A program made the translations under genes and the position numbers. The notes below the pieces were generated by a model. That model was not told the DNA's origin, made no database searches, and worked only from the letters and a program-made list of their open reading frames with translations. Source: Pseudoneobacillus sp042683745 (GTDB lineage: Bacteria > Bacillota > Bacilli > Bacillales > Cytobacillaceae). From it: a stretch of DNA of 64,000 nucleotides. Position 1 is the first letter of the stretch. Every line of letters begins with the position of its first letter. The DNA lies in NCBI RefSeq assembly GCF_042683745.1, contig NZ_JBHUJX010000003.1:68334-132333 (forward strand). Direction: 5' to 3'. This document shows, piece by piece, positions 1-9,021 of this stretch.

Positions 1-384
1 AGAAAACCAAATCAATTTACCATCTAGGTAAATTAATGATAACGCCAAGCCGATGAATAATATTTGAAAAACAGTAGGAAGGGAATTAAAGAGAAAAATT
101 TGATAAATTAGAAACAAATTAAAAATGATGGTTCCGATATATTTAAAACTAACTGTCAATCTAGGAATAAATAGTAGTGAAAATATTAGGGTGGTTGCTA
201 TTAAATTACCTGTCATAAACTTAAGGTGTACATCACTAGTAAATGGAATTTTTCCAAGTACTAATACGTTGAATTCGCCATAAAGATTTATTAACAATAA
301 GCAAAAAAACCAAAGATTGTTCCGGTTTTGTAATTTTATTAAATCGGTAAAGCACTTATTTTTAATGAGTTGAATAAGACCCAT
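1..384 (-). CDS. Membrane protein, C-terminus cut off by the window edge
   Basis: An open minus-strand frame of 128 codons begins at an ATG (384) and runs to the first base without a stop. An AGGA-containing ribosome binding site (ggaggattt) lies just upstream, so this is a real gene start. The visible part has about four hydrophobic stretches, near residues 25-37, 58-75, 83-97 and 104-120, joined by short loops, so it is an integral membrane protein. I do not recognise a family. The remaining part lies outside the window, so total length and function are unknown. Confidence 0.7.
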   Translation of the reverse strand, partial: MGLIQLIKNKCFTDLIKLQNRNNLWFFCLLLINLYGEFNVLVLGKIPFTSDVHLKFMTGNLIATTLIFSLLFIPRLTVSFKYIGTIIFNLFLIYQIFLFNSLPTVFQILFIGLALSLIYLDGKLIWFS

Positions 385-776
385 TTCAAATCCTCCATTC
401 TAAAAGGTTTATTTTTTAAAAAATATCCTGGAAATTAATTTACTCTTCCACCCCAATGATTAGTCAATATTTACTATTTCGCCTATCCTTTCACATAAAT
501 TAAATAATACTATTTTCCCGAAAAATAAATACGCAAAAAAATAGCAAGTGCACGCACCTTTTTTGCGTTATTCGACAAAATGTTCTAAAGACACTTCGAT
601 ACTAGTAATAGAGGATCTAATAAAAAGGTAATTTATTTTCCAATTTTTGCATTCTGCTTTTTAAACATTGTGGAAGTAATCCAGGAAAATTGCGGTGTTT
701 AAATGATGGCGTTTTTTCCACGATAAGGTTTCTGTAGAAAGAACCATGAAAGCCTAATAATATGAATAATATAAAT
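385..776. other. Intergenic region with one hairpin
   Basis: This gap lies between a minus-strand gene start and the terminator of the Sco-like gene. The only clear structure is an inverted repeat at 531-568 (arms acgcaaaaaa and ttttttgcgt). Its A- and T-rich arms would let it act as a terminator in either direction. No convincing coding frame is seen in the rest. Confidence 0.5.
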
Positions 777-806
777 AAACCTTACGGGATTAGTCCTGTA
801 AGGTTT
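777..806 (-). terminator. Hairpin over the end of the Sco-like gene
   Basis: A 13-bp stem (arms aaaccttacggga and tcctgtaaggttt) surrounds the stop codon of the Sco-like gene. On the minus strand it is followed by a T-rich run, so it can end transcription of that gene. The stop codon lies inside the loop side of the stem. Confidence 0.6.
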
Positions 807-1383
807 TAATGTCACTTATAATCTCATCATATGGTATCTCGTTTAGACCTGTATAATTTTTATATACCTTTCCCTCTTTATCTACCAAATAAAATTGGGT
901 TTCATGGATTACTTGATCACCTTGATCTGGTTTCTTTACAACTGATTTAAAGCTATCTAATGCCAAATATTCAATATCTTTTTGTGAATACCCTGTTAGA
1001 AAGTTCCAGTTTACAAAATCAACCTGAAAACTTTCACCAAATTTTTTTAATACATCAGATGAATCTACAGTAGGATCCACACTGAATGAAACAAACTGTA
1101 TATTTTCTATTTCTTCCTTTTTCGACATTGTTTGCAATTTTTTCATATTGTATGTCATCGGGGGACAAACGTCTTCACATTTAGTAAAGATAAAATTGGC
1201 AATCCAAACTTTCCCACTTAAATCCTTTAATCCAAACGATTTTCCGTTTTGGTTTGTATATGTAAAATCTTTAACAGCGTCATTTACTGAATCTGTCTTT
1301 TGACCACACGATGACAAAATAATAAGTATAACAAATATCTTAACTAACGATATCCTCTTCAACAAACTGCACTTTTTCTTCAT
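790..1383 (-). CDS. Sco1/SenC-family copper-binding lipoprotein
   Basis: The product is an extracytoplasmic thioredoxin-fold protein of the Sco/YpmQ family. Known members deliver copper to, or reduce, the CuA centre of cytochrome c oxidase. The N-terminus has a basic stretch, a hydrophobic core and a lipobox ending LSSC (Cys27 when counted from the TTG one codon upstream at 1386), so it should be membrane-anchored. The copper ligands are visible as the CxxxC motif in TKCEDVCPPM (Cys70 and Cys74) and the conserved His161 in the stretch VIHETQF. Length is normal for the family. I chose the ATG at 1383 over the TTG at 1386; the ribosome binding site is weak either way. No oxidase assembly genes sit beside it. 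Confidence 0.85.
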   Translation of the reverse strand: MKKKCSLLKRISLVKIFVILIILSSCGQKTDSVNDAVKDFTYTNQNGKSFGLKDLSGKVWIANFIFTKCEDVCPPMTYNMKKLQTMSKKEEIENIQFVSFSVDPTVDSSDVLKKFGESFQVDFVNWNFLTGYSQKDIEYLALDSFKSVVKKPDQGDQVIHETQFYLVDKEGKVYKNYTGLNEIPYDEIISDIKTLQD

Positions 1384-1707
1384 CAAAATCGCTCATTTCT
1401 TTATGTACATTTTAATAATAATTACGAGAAGGTTTCGATCTATACAATCATTTTATCTCCCCTTCCTTTCTATCTAAAAAAATATTTTACTATTTAATTT
1501 ATATTGCTTAACCGCAATAATTTCTCGTTATCACGCATTTTTTTGCAGGTCTTTACAAGAATGCGAAGTAATAGGATTGAAGATTCGGATTGGCAAATAG
1601 ACGTATGAGGTTTGCTTATACATAACAACAAAGGCTATATATTTAACTACCGATCCCACCTTATATCGTACTTCCAAGCCTTTTTTCTCCTTCTTCTCCC
1701 TCAAAAA

Positions 1708-1750
1708 AACACGAGGAAGATTGAATGAATTATTCAATCTTCCTCGTGTT
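1708..1750 (-). terminator. Strong 18-bp hairpin terminator after the phosphatase/HAD operon
   Basis: Two perfect 18-base arms (acacgaggaagattgaat at 1709-1726 and its complement at 1732-1749) enclose a 5-base loop. On the minus strand a run of T follows, so this is an intrinsic terminator for the operon that starts at 5139. The rest of 1384-1891 holds no gene I can support; a 68-codon open frame there starts inside this hairpin and has no ribosome binding site. Confidence 0.8.
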
Positions 1751-1891
1751 ATCTAATATAGTTATAGTGCTAACTGTTTTGTTGTTAAGAGTGATGCCCT
1801 ATTGGAAAGCACTTTTGCCTCTAATGCTACTAAACCTCAGTGAGCGCATGTTTCTATTATTGTATTCAGTGAAATAAAGATACCCCTCATA

Positions 1892-2479
1892 CTACCTTGA
1901 AAGATGAGAAACCTGGTTGAAGTCATTTATCTCCCATTTCTCTTTATGATAATGAATATTGCTCAGGCAAGCATTTGATAGTTTGGTTTTCCCCGAACCA
2001 ATTTCCCCATTTGATACAATGGCTAAAATAGAATTGATCACGGCTCCATGTGCAACAACTAACACTTTACCGTTCTTGTACTTTTTATTGACTCTGTCTA
2101 GTCCTGCCATTACTCGCTTATTTAAAGATAGTCGATCTTCTTGAAGGGGATATTTTTTATCTGGATACACTGACAATCTTTCCTGTAATGTCATACCCTC
2201 TGCTTGACCAAATGATCTTTCGATAAATTCTTCCATCTCAACAATGGGTATATGCAAGTCTTCGTTAATGATTTCAGCTGTTTGCTTTGCCCGCATTAAT
2301 GGACTTGTTATGATTGCATCCCACCGAGAGGCTTTTAAAAATTCCCTGCATTCCTCAACTTGCTGGATACCGTTTTTATTTAAAGGGATATCCGTTCTTC
2401 CTTGAAGTTTACCTAGAGCGTTCCAATCAGTTTCCCCATGCCTAATCAGACAAATAGAAGTTATATTGAACTCCCCCAA
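1892..2479 (-). CDS. Histidine phosphatase family protein (phosphoglycerate-mutase-like)
   Basis: The product has the branch-1 histidine phosphatase signature RHGETDWN, with the catalytic His14 that becomes phosphorylated, the second active-site His144 in VVAHGAVINS and an acidic residue near 87 in FIERSFGQAEG. Members are cytoplasmic phosphatases or phosphoglycerate mutases; the 195-residue length and the FGQAEG stretch fit a broad-specificity phosphatase (PhoE/YhfR type) better than a glycolytic mutase, but the substrate is not readable. It is the last gene of a minus-strand run of four genes and starts about 20 bases after the HAD gene. Confidence 0.85.
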   Translation of the reverse strand: MGEFNITSICLIRHGETDWNALGKLQGRTDIPLNKNGIQQVEECREFLKASRWDAIITSPLMRAKQTAEIINEDLHIPIVEMEEFIERSFGQAEGMTLQERLSVYPDKKYPLQEDRLSLNKRVMAGLDRVNKKYKNGKVLVVAHGAVINSILAIVSNGEIGSGKTKLSNACLSNIHYHKEKWEINDFNQVSHLSR

Positions 2480-2499
2480 ACTAATATCCTAAACATCCA

Positions 2500-3177
2500 T
2501 TATGGTTGATAAGTCATATTTACTTCTTCAACGATTAATAGCAATTCACTTAAATCATCAATGATATAATCCGCTTCAACATGTTCCCATTGACTGTCTT
2601 TCTTCCAAACTCCCAACATTCCTATATTCTTACAACCGTTCATATCATTTTCCGGATGGTCTCCGACGTACATACTTTCATTTGCAGAAACATGAAGAAG
2701 GCTCATAGCTCTTTTAAAAATGTCAGGATTTGGCTTTTTTATTCCTTCCCATTCAGAAATAAGAATGCTATCAAAACAGTTTTCAATGCCTAAAGCCTTT
2801 ATATTATCCATCTGGAACTGCCCTATTCCATTCGTTATCATTCCTAAACGAATGGCTTTACTTTTTAAAGTTTCTAACATTTGAATTAAATTGGGAAAAG
2901 GAACACAACTATACTGAAAATTATCTAAATAATCTTGCAAAAAAAATCCCCAAGAAACTCCGTTAATATTAAATTCATCAACCAACTGTTGATACACTTT
3001 ATCTTTCCAAACATAACCGCGGGTATCCAACTCTATAAATCTCGAAGTATATCTTTCTTTAGGAATATGCCCAACCCAATCGTTCAAACGTTCATATTGT
3101 TGTTCGATAAATTTTTGGACTGAAGCATCCCGATTTAGCAGCGTGCCATCTAGATCAAATATAACGGCTTTAATCAA
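2500..3177 (-). CDS. HAD-superfamily hydrolase
   Basis: All four HAD motifs are visible: FDLDGTLLN (nucleophile Asp8, acid Asp10), the Thr in MITNG, the Lys in KKPNPDIF, and GDHPENDM. The long helical cap between motifs I and II puts it in the YjjG/REG-2-like group of small-molecule phosphatases, such as nucleotide or sugar-phosphate phosphatases. At 225 residues it is full length. It lies between the histidine phosphatase and two alpha/beta hydrolases with short gaps, so all four genes are probably co-transcribed and end at the hairpin at 1708-1750. The substrate cannot be told from the sequence. Confidence 0.8.
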   Translation of the reverse strand: MIKAVIFDLDGTLLNRDASVQKFIEQQYERLNDWVGHIPKERYTSRFIELDTRGYVWKDKVYQQLVDEFNINGVSWGFFLQDYLDNFQYSCVPFPNLIQMLETLKSKAIRLGMITNGIGQFQMDNIKALGIENCFDSILISEWEGIKKPNPDIFKRAMSLLHVSANESMYVGDHPENDMNGCKNIGMLGVWKKDSQWEHVEADYIIDDLSELLLIVEEVNMTYQP

Positions 3178-3198
3178 AAGTATTCCCCACTTTTTACA

Positions 3199-4245
3199 TT
3201 ATTCAATATTGCTCTGATGCTTTATCTGATTAATTAAAAAACCTTCAATTTTTTTTGTATCATCTGGATGAAAGAAGTGAGAGCTTTTTGGTAATAGATG
3301 AAGTTCCTTCGAATAGCTTGATTCTAATTTTTCAAAGAATTCTAGGACGGGCTTCTTGTTCACATGAACATCCTTCTCACCGTGCAAAAAGGTAACAGGT
3401 AGGTCCATTTTTCTTACGGATTCCTTGAAATTAAATTGAGCTAAATCATTGATGAGAATCATTCGTGGGTTATAAACTAATTTGAATCCTTTATAGAAAG
3501 TATTGTATACATCCTTTAAGGTGTAGTCTTTGGATTGGAATAATTCTTTTGTGGACTTAAGCATACCAGGATGTTTTACATCCTCACCCGAGTAGATCAT
3601 ACTATTGAACCGTATTAACCATTTTCTTAAAACACTCCACTGTTCATAACTATCAAGAAAAGGAGCTTCTCCTACTGATTCCAATTCTTTTAATGCCTTT
3701 TTATTTCCCTTTTTTCTTGCCTGCTCTTTTGCCCAATTTAAAGCTAATTGATCATTTTCACTCCAGCTAATGATTTGCGATAAGCCGACATAAGAATAAA
3801 ACTTTTCAGTTTGTTCACTCGCAAGCCGCAGTCCAATTATGCTTCCCCATGAATGGCCAGCAAGAAAGATCTTTTCCTTTTTAAAACGCGTTCTTAACAT
3901 GTCCGTTAGTTCATTTGCATCGGAAACAAATTGTTTAATCGTTAATGATTCCTCAGGAATGTCAGGATGATACGATTTTCCTGTCCCTCTTTGATCCCAA
4001 AAAACAAGGACAAAATGGTTAACCAGTTCTTTTGTGTTTGTGGCGATGGTATAATCTTTTCCTCTGCAAGCTATCCCAGGTATGGGCGTTGATGGTCCAC
4101 CATGTAGAAATAAAAGCACAGGATTGTTACGATTTTGTGCTTGGATCAGTATAGATTGTTCAATTCCGCCAAGCATTACTTTCTCAACTAAATCTACTCC
4201 TTCATCAGATATGACGAAATCTGGCTTCCGAGATAATAGCTTCAT
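3199..4245 (-). CDS. Alpha/beta hydrolase, proline-iminopeptidase-like
   Basis: The fold and motifs are those of the peptidase S33 group: oxyanion-hole segment LHGGPS near residue 48, FWDQRGTGKS near residue 82, nucleophile elbow GHSWGS with Ser132, an acid in LHGEKDVHV and a late His in KSSHFF. Family members remove N-terminal proline or hydrolyse small esters; substrate specificity is not readable. There is no signal peptide, so it should be cytoplasmic. It starts 15 bases after the next hydrolase gene ends, suggesting one transcript with 4261-5139. Confidence 0.8.
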   Translation of the reverse strand: MKLLSRKPDFVISDEGVDLVEKVMLGGIEQSILIQAQNRNNPVLLFLHGGPSTPIPGIACRGKDYTIATNTKELVNHFVLVFWDQRGTGKSYHPDIPEESLTIKQFVSDANELTDMLRTRFKKEKIFLAGHSWGSIIGLRLASEQTEKFYSYVGLSQIISWSENDQLALNWAKEQARKKGNKKALKELESVGEAPFLDSYEQWSVLRKWLIRFNSMIYSGEDVKHPGMLKSTKELFQSKDYTLKDVYNTFYKGFKLVYNPRMILINDLAQFNFKESVRKMDLPVTFLHGEKDVHVNKKPVLEFFEKLESSYSKELHLLPKSSHFFHPDDTKKIEGFLINQIKHQSNIE

Positions 4246-4260
4246 AGAATCACCCTTAAA

Positions 4261-5139
4261 TTAGTCTACTTGCTTTGTATTGGATAGTATCCAATCTGTT
4301 ATGGTTTCTAAATAATAAGGTACAAACTCTTTTGTAAGTTGCGAATATTCCTTTAAACTTCCTGTTTTTGCGAGATAAAAAGAATGGTTTGCCTTGGGGA
4401 ATGTTTTAATTACGTAATTATTTTTACCTGCTCTTTTAAATGCTTCTTCAAAAATAGGAATATTCTTCGTAGGTGGTGTTAGCGGGTCTAATTCTCCAAA
4501 AAGTGCTAATACAGGACAGTTTATGCTTCCGATAATTGGTTTTGGATCATAATCGATCATATAGCTAAGTGGGTGAAATTTGATAATCGGCTTCAATTTA
4601 AGGATTAATTTTAATAGAAGCGCTATTTGACCGATTTTCTTGTTAACTTTATTTTCTGGGACGCCATCTATGATTAAATGGTTTCTACTGTCTGTTAAAA
4701 TTTGTTCAAATACAGACTCACCAGGACCTGCAGAATTGATGATAAACGCCATTTCACTTGATTTCGTTGCTGCCAATTGGCAAATCCATCCCCCTTGACT
4801 GTGCCCAAATAATCCAATCATAGCTGCATCAATTTCTTTTCTCGTTTTCATAAAATCTAGTGCAGCCAATGCATCATTTGCGCGGTCCTCAAATGTACAT
4901 TTCCACTTACTACCTGAAGAATCACCTACACCTCGCTTATTGAAAATGAGACATGCTATACCATGATCGATGAGATAGTCAGAAATTCTCATTAAGAATC
5001 GCGAGTTTAGTGGACTAGTATATTCTGAACCTTGTAGAAAAATAACAGCAGGGCTTCGTTCATTAGTGGACGGTAATCGTAATAACCCTGTTAATCTATG
5101 TATACCGCTGTAAAAGGAGACTTTTTCCTCTTTACTCAT
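4261..5139 (-). CDS. Alpha/beta hydrolase (acyl-peptide hydrolase/esterase type)
   Basis: A second alpha/beta hydrolase, unrelated in detail to its neighbour. It has the nucleophile elbow GHSQGGW with Ser114, an acid in FGELDPLTPP and a late His in KANHSF; these form the expected Ser-Asp-His triad. The segment FNKRGVGDSSGS marks the DUF/YqiA-like branch with broad esterase or peptidase activity. The ribosome binding site aggaggat overlaps the upstream bases closely. It is the first gene of the four-gene minus-strand run. Function is inferred only at family level. Confidence 0.75.
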   Translation of the reverse strand: MSKEEKVSFYSGIHRLTGLLRLPSTNERSPAVIFLQGSEYTSPLNSRFLMRISDYLIDHGIACLIFNKRGVGDSSGSKWKCTFEDRANDALAALDFMKTRKEIDAAMIGLFGHSQGGWICQLAATKSSEMAFIINSAGPGESVFEQILTDSRNHLIIDGVPENKVNKKIGQIALLLKLILKLKPIIKFHPLSYMIDYDPKPIIGSINCPVLALFGELDPLTPPTKNIPIFEEAFKRAGKNNYVIKTFPKANHSFYLAKTGSLKEYSQLTKEFVPYYLETITDWILSNTKQVD

Positions 5140-5304
5140 CTTTTATCCTCCTGCTTTTATTAATCGACGTAGTTCCTTATCATCTTAAAAATTTTTCCAA
5201 TTATCTCCTTCATCATATAAAACAATCTGCCTCCAATCAATTTTTATTTTCCCAGAAATGTCTTTATATTTGAAAGACCAAAAAAACGTTAAAAAGATTT
5301 TATT

Positions 5305-5892
5305 TTATTCTCCTACATTAATCCTTTGAAAAACTTCTATCTTATTCCAAACAGATTTCCATTCCTTCTTACTTATACGGTTTTCATATAGTAATAACCG
5401 GTCATTAGATTCCATGAAATAAGGAGTAGGCTTTACATCCATATTTATCACATCACCTATTCCACAAGGTGCAGTCAGTATCACATGATCTTCTTCATCT
5501 AATTTCACTCCTAACGCAGTTACTGTTTCAGGGAATTTCGAAATTGCATCCACGGATGAAAGATAGGGAGGCATATTGTTAATAACGTGCATTCTTGCTT
5601 GGTTTTTCACTGACCAAGGGATATCGGGAAGTAGAAGCTTTAGTTTTTTTTCCAGTTCTTTTTCATCTACCTCATTAATGTTCGCAGGGTCATAATAAAT
5701 GACATCAACATCAGGTAAAGCAGTTCTTTCATTAAAATGATGTAATACATCCCAAATCTTTGATCGTACAAAGCCTGCACATACCCACCAATCAGGCAAC
5801 CCCAATGATCTTGCGGCTTTTAATATATCCATCATCCATTTATCTTCTTGTATATGTGTAATAATATCTTCCGCATTTTTGATCATTCTCAA
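5305..5892 (-). CDS. Nucleotidyltransferase-family protein (COG3575 type)
   Basis: The sequence WWVCAGFVRSKIWDVL followed by LPDVDVIYYD is the signature of a small family of nucleotidyltransferase-fold proteins found in many bacilli and enterobacteria. The Asp pair in DVDVIYYD would be the metal ligands. No biochemical role has been firmly assigned to the family to my knowledge. It stands alone, 165 bases after the hydrolase operon start and transcribed in the same direction; the 165-base gap carries no obvious terminator. Confidence 0.7.
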   Translation of the reverse strand: MRMIKNAEDIITHIQEDKWMMDILKAARSLGLPDWWVCAGFVRSKIWDVLHHFNERTALPDVDVIYYDPANINEVDEKELEKKLKLLLPDIPWSVKNQARMHVINNMPPYLSSVDAISKFPETVTALGVKLDEEDHVILTAPCGIGDVINMDVKPTPYFMESNDRLLLYENRISKKEWKSVWNKIEVFQRINVGE

Positions 5893-6058
5893 GACTCCCT
5901 TGCAGAGTGTAATATTTTATCATTTCCTTTAAGTACCAACTACGACTAACACTAACTTGTTCATACTAAGACATAATTAATGTGTAAAATATAGTCTTAT
6001 AATAACAGTCCCTATTAGGTATATTTAACTTATTCTTATTTTAAGGAAGTGCCTATAA

Positions 6059-6301
6059 ATGTTTAAATTGACGAAGGATCAACAGAATTTAATGATAGCT
6101 GATATTCAACATTTCTTTTCCCAGGAAAGAGATGAGGAAATAACTGAATTTGCTGCTGAAAGAGTGTTAGACTTCTTTAAAAAGTCATTAGCACCGCATA
6201 TTTATAATGCCGCGATTCAAGATGCAAAAATCGTGGTGGAACAGCAAATGATGTCAATTGAAGAGGAAATTTTATCTTTAGAAAGACCTGTTAAACGCTA
6301 A
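6059..6301 (+). CDS. DUF2164-family small protein
   Basis: An 80-residue acidic, helix-rich protein matching the DUF2164 pattern: a hydrophobic start followed by DIQHFFSQERDEEI, then AERVLDFFKKSLAPHIYNAA. The function of the family is unknown. It is encoded alone on the plus strand behind an aggaag ribosome binding site and an AT-rich upstream region containing a tataat-like box near 5996. It points away from the minus-strand genes on its left. Confidence 0.75.
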   Translation: MFKLTKDQQNLMIADIQHFFSQERDEEITEFAAERVLDFFKKSLAPHIYNAAIQDAKIVVEQQMMSIEEEILSLERPVKR

Positions 6302-6447
6302 TACATTTATATACCCGTAGCATGTTCCAAAGTACCAATAGAAGCAAACTTTTCCTACAGATTAAAGGCATCCTAGTAGTAGCCAAGGTAATGTGGAAAG
6401 AACTTTACATAACATCCATATGAAATAATCAAATTCATAGTAAAAAA

Positions 6448-6478
6448 GTAAAGCTAAACTTTTTGTGCTTAGCTTTAC
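6448..6478 (-). terminator. Terminator of the small secreted protein gene
   Basis: A 10-bp stem (gtaaagctaa and ttagctttac) with a T run on the minus-strand side. The last codons of the gene at 6475 lie inside the right arm. Confidence 0.65.
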
Positions 6479-6990
6479 TTCATTTTATTATTATCAAGTT
6501 TATAAAGATTCACTTTGTCATTAAACAACCAAAATTCAATGGATATTTCTCTTTTTTTATCCACATATCCGATAATTTCTGCTCCCTGTTCAGCGCGAAC
6601 ATACTGATTATTTCCATATGCCCTTATAACATCTTTCTTTTCATCACCAATTTTTAGTCCTTCTGCAGTTTCCACATTACCGTTAGATACAATAAATCTT
6701 GTAATTTCCCCTGTTTTATTAACCGCTATTTCAATTCCGGGCTTGAGATCAAAATAATCATAATCTGTTACATTCCTACTTTGTTCTACTCTCTTCCCAT
6801 ACTTTTGTAATATTTCTTCATTATTAAACTTATCATTTAAAAACAGACCTTCAATGTTTTCCTTAGATAAATCTGTTGTTTTCGTAAATTTGTGATGATA
6901 TGAACGAGGGAAACTATCGTTAAATGAAAAAGCAGATAATAATAGAATCATTCCAATTGTAATTGTAAAAATGAATATATTTCGTTTCAT
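6475..6990 (-). CDS. Small exported protein of unknown function
   Basis: A 171-residue protein with an N-terminal hydrophobic stretch (residues 4-22) that looks like a signal peptide or anchor. No lipobox is present. The C-terminal part contains GLKIGDEKKDVIRAYGNN, a pattern seen in extracytoplasmic proteins of bacilli in which a short beta-rich domain is repeated. I cannot name the function. It is a single gene with its own terminator, transcribed away from the PadR gene. Confidence 0.6.
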   Translation of the reverse strand: MKRNIFIFTITIGMILLLSAFSFNDSFPRSYHHKFTKTTDLSKENIEGLFLNDKFNNEEILQKYGKRVEQSRNVTDYDYFDLKPGIEIAVNKTGEITRFIVSNGNVETAEGLKIGDEKKDVIRAYGNNQYVRAEQGAEIIGYVDKKREISIEFWLFNDKVNLYKLDNNKMK

Positions 6991-7206
6991 CTATAACTCC
7001 TTTATGTTTTTTATTAAGTTTAATAATCTTACCATAAATTTCATAGCGTCTACAAAAAGTAAAAAATCAATAGCTTTGTCAATTTGCTAATTAAGCAGTT
7101 ATATTTGTAGCCAATATCGTTACAAAAATTTTACAGTCAAACCTTGTAAAGCGATGTATATCGTGTTACGATGTTATCGTTAGTTTTATATAATTGAGGT
7201 GGGTTT

Positions 7207-7566
7207 ATGGATAAGGAAATTATGAAGGGTAGTATTGATATCTTACTTCTTTCCATTGTGAACACAAAGGATATGTATGGATATGAAATGGTAAAAACCT
7301 TAAAAGAAAATAGTAATGAACTTTACAATATGAGTGAAGGAACTTTATATCCAGCTTTGAAAAGATTAGAAAATAAAAACTGGATACAGTCCTATTGGGA
7401 GAACTCTGAAGTAGGGGCAAGGAGAAAATACTACCGAATCACGGAAGACGGCAAGAAAGAATTACAGAGGAAATTACAAGAATGGAAGAAAGTAAATAAT
7501 TTAATCAACGTATGTTCGGAGGGAATGGCTTGGATCAAAACCTTGAAACCTATCTTAATCAGATAG
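7207..7566 (+). CDS. PadR-family transcriptional repressor
   Basis: The winged-helix PadR signature is clear: LLLSIVNTKDMYGYEMVKTL, then MSEGTLYPALKRLE, then ARRKYYRITEDGKKEL. Members repress a linked membrane-protein operon until a ligand is bound. The typical end of this family is near VNNLI; here the frame continues for some twenty residues across the start of the next gene, giving a 37-base overlap. Such PadR-HAAS gene pairs are usually co-transcribed and self-regulated. An inverted AT-rich region at 7140-7195 is a likely operator but I cannot define it. Confidence 0.85.
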   Translation: MDKEIMKGSIDILLLSIVNTKDMYGYEMVKTLKENSNELYNMSEGTLYPALKRLENKNWIQSYWENSEVGARRKYYRITEDGKKELQRKLQEWKKVNNLINVCSEGMAWIKTLKPILIR

Positions 7567-8291
7567 TTCGCGAATTAAATTGTAGTGAAATTGAAAAAAA
7601 TGAAATTGCTGAGGAAATGAGAGACCATTTACAATTATTAAAAAATGAATACATAGGGCAGGGTTTTTCTGACGAAGAGGCTACGGAAAAGGCATTGCAA
7701 AGTTTTGGTGATAATAGAAATATAAAAAAGGGACTCCAATCTTCCTTATTTCCTTATTATAAGATTTTCAGATTCGGGATTTGGAGTTTATTTAGCTTAT
7801 ATTCCTTTATATTACTCTGGAGTTTACTGTTAATGCGAATGATAGACAGGATCATTGATCATGGTTCTTTTAATGGCTACTTCCGGTACACAGAGGACGC
7901 AAACAGTTTTTTTAATATTGAAGTATGGAGGCTCAATTCCAATCTCATCCCGTTCCATAGCACGTATGAATATATGATTGGAATCGATCGATTTAACTTA
8001 GATATCATACTCCATAACACTATAGGAAATATTCTAATTTTTGTACCTCTTGGCATATTCCTGCCTATTTTATTAAAAAAGTATCATAAGTTTTCGAAGA
8101 TATTTTTAATCGGGTTCGTTATATCTTTTGCAGTAGAAGTTTTACAATTCTCCCTTCAAATTGGACAGTTTGACATCGATGACATTATCTTAAATACGCT
8201 TGGAACGATAGTCGGATTCTCCCTTTTTAAATTTCTTATCCAAATTTCAAATCTTACTAAGTGGAATATTGTTCAAAAAATAACAAACTAA
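7530..8291 (+). CDS. HAAS-domain plus VanZ-like membrane protein
   Basis: The first 75 residues form a HAAS domain (acidic helices ending in EEATEKALQSFG), which is typical of membrane proteins encoded next to PadR regulators. The rest has about five membrane segments and a VanZ-like region with the pattern NILIFVPLGIFLP and FDIDDIILNTLGTIVGF. VanZ-like proteins affect glycopeptide sensitivity in some species, but most are uncharacterised. An ATG at 7512 is in frame, but the gggagg-like site at 7518-7523 points to the TTG at 7530 as the true start. It overlaps the PadR gene, so translation is probably coupled. Confidence 0.75.
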   Translation: MDQNLETYLNQIVRELNCSEIEKNEIAEEMRDHLQLLKNEYIGQGFSDEEATEKALQSFGDNRNIKKGLQSSLFPYYKIFRFGIWSLFSLYSFILLWSLLLMRMIDRIIDHGSFNGYFRYTEDANSFFNIEVWRLNSNLIPFHSTYEYMIGIDRFNLDIILHNTIGNILIFVPLGIFLPILLKKYHKFSKIFLIGFVISFAVEVLQFSLQIGQFDIDDIILNTLGTIVGFSLFKFLIQISNLTKWNIVQKITN

Positions 8292-8305
8292 TCATTATTA
8301 TCATG

Positions 8306-8359
8306 CAACCAACAGACAAAACGCTCAGAGCAATCTCTGAGCGTTTTGTCTGTTGGTTG
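8306..8359. terminator. Bidirectional 25-bp hairpin between VanZ-like gene and modB
   Basis: Perfect 25-base arms with a 4-base loop (caat) lie between convergent genes. The stem contains the gcgttttgtctg / cagacaaaacgc core, so it should end transcription from both sides. Confidence 0.85.
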
Positions 8360-8366
8360 ATCCGAC

Positions 8367-9020
8367 TTATTTCATAAAATGTACACCTATTAACATTAAA
8401 AAAGAAATACCGATCATGCAGGCTACCCATAACCAAGCAAGCTCCATATTACCTGAATCAAAGGCAACATAGATTGCAGTCGACATCGTTTGCGTTTTTC
8501 CTGGGATATTTCCAGCGAACATTAATGTAGCACCAAATTCCCCTAAGGCTCTTGCAAAGCTTAATATAGCACCCGAAATGATCGCTCTTAGTGCAAGCGG
8601 TATCGAAACAAATATAAATAATTTAAATGGATTTGCCCCATCCACTCGAGCGGCATTTTCGATATCCTCATCAATCGCTTCGAACCCCGTTTTAGAGGAT
8701 TGGTACATTAATGGAAAAGCAACAACAGTCGCCGCAATAACAGCTGCCCACCAAGTAAACATAATTGGTTGTTTAAAAATCCACTCCATCCATTGCCCTA
8801 CTGGACTGTTCCTTCCAAATAAAACAATTAACAAAAAACCCACAACAGAAGGCGGTAAAACTAAAGGCAAAAGGAAAAAGGTTTCTACGATGGCTTTCCC
8901 TTTGAATTTTGTATTAGCCATTACCTTACCTAATACTAATCCTACTACTATAACAATGACACTTGAGACAATCGCTATCTTAATTGAAAGGATGACTGGT
9001 GACCAAAATTCTAATGACAT
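8367..9020 (-). CDS. modB: Molybdate ABC transporter permease
   Basis: The 217-residue protein has five to six membrane segments and the ModB/CysW-type cytoplasmic loop that contacts the ATPase (AARVDGANPFKLFIFVSIPLA, the EAA-type motif). FARALGEFGATLMFAGN is a characteristic molybdate/sulfate permease stretch. It starts one base after modA ends, so the two are co-transcribed. An ATPase gene modC, normally the third member, is not found nearby. Confidence 0.9.
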   Translation of the reverse strand: MSLEFWSPVILSIKIAIVSSVIVIVVGLVLGKVMANTKFKGKAIVETFFLLPLVLPPSVVGFLLIVLFGRNSPVGQWMEWIFKQPIMFTWWAAVIAATVVAFPLMYQSSKTGFEAIDEDIENAARVDGANPFKLFIFVSIPLALRAIISGAILSFARALGEFGATLMFAGNIPGKTQTMSTAIYVAFDSGNMELAWLWVACMIGISFLMLIGVHFMK

Positions 9021-9021
9021 T

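Noticed and set aside
1531..1737. Open frame of 68 codons on the minus strand
   Set aside because: It begins inside the terminator hairpin at 1708-1750, has no ribosome binding site and no protein-like composition.
7512..7566. A frameshift joining the PadR and VanZ-like genes
   Set aside because: Both genes are complete by family comparison, and a good ribosome binding site before the TTG at 7530 explains the overlap.
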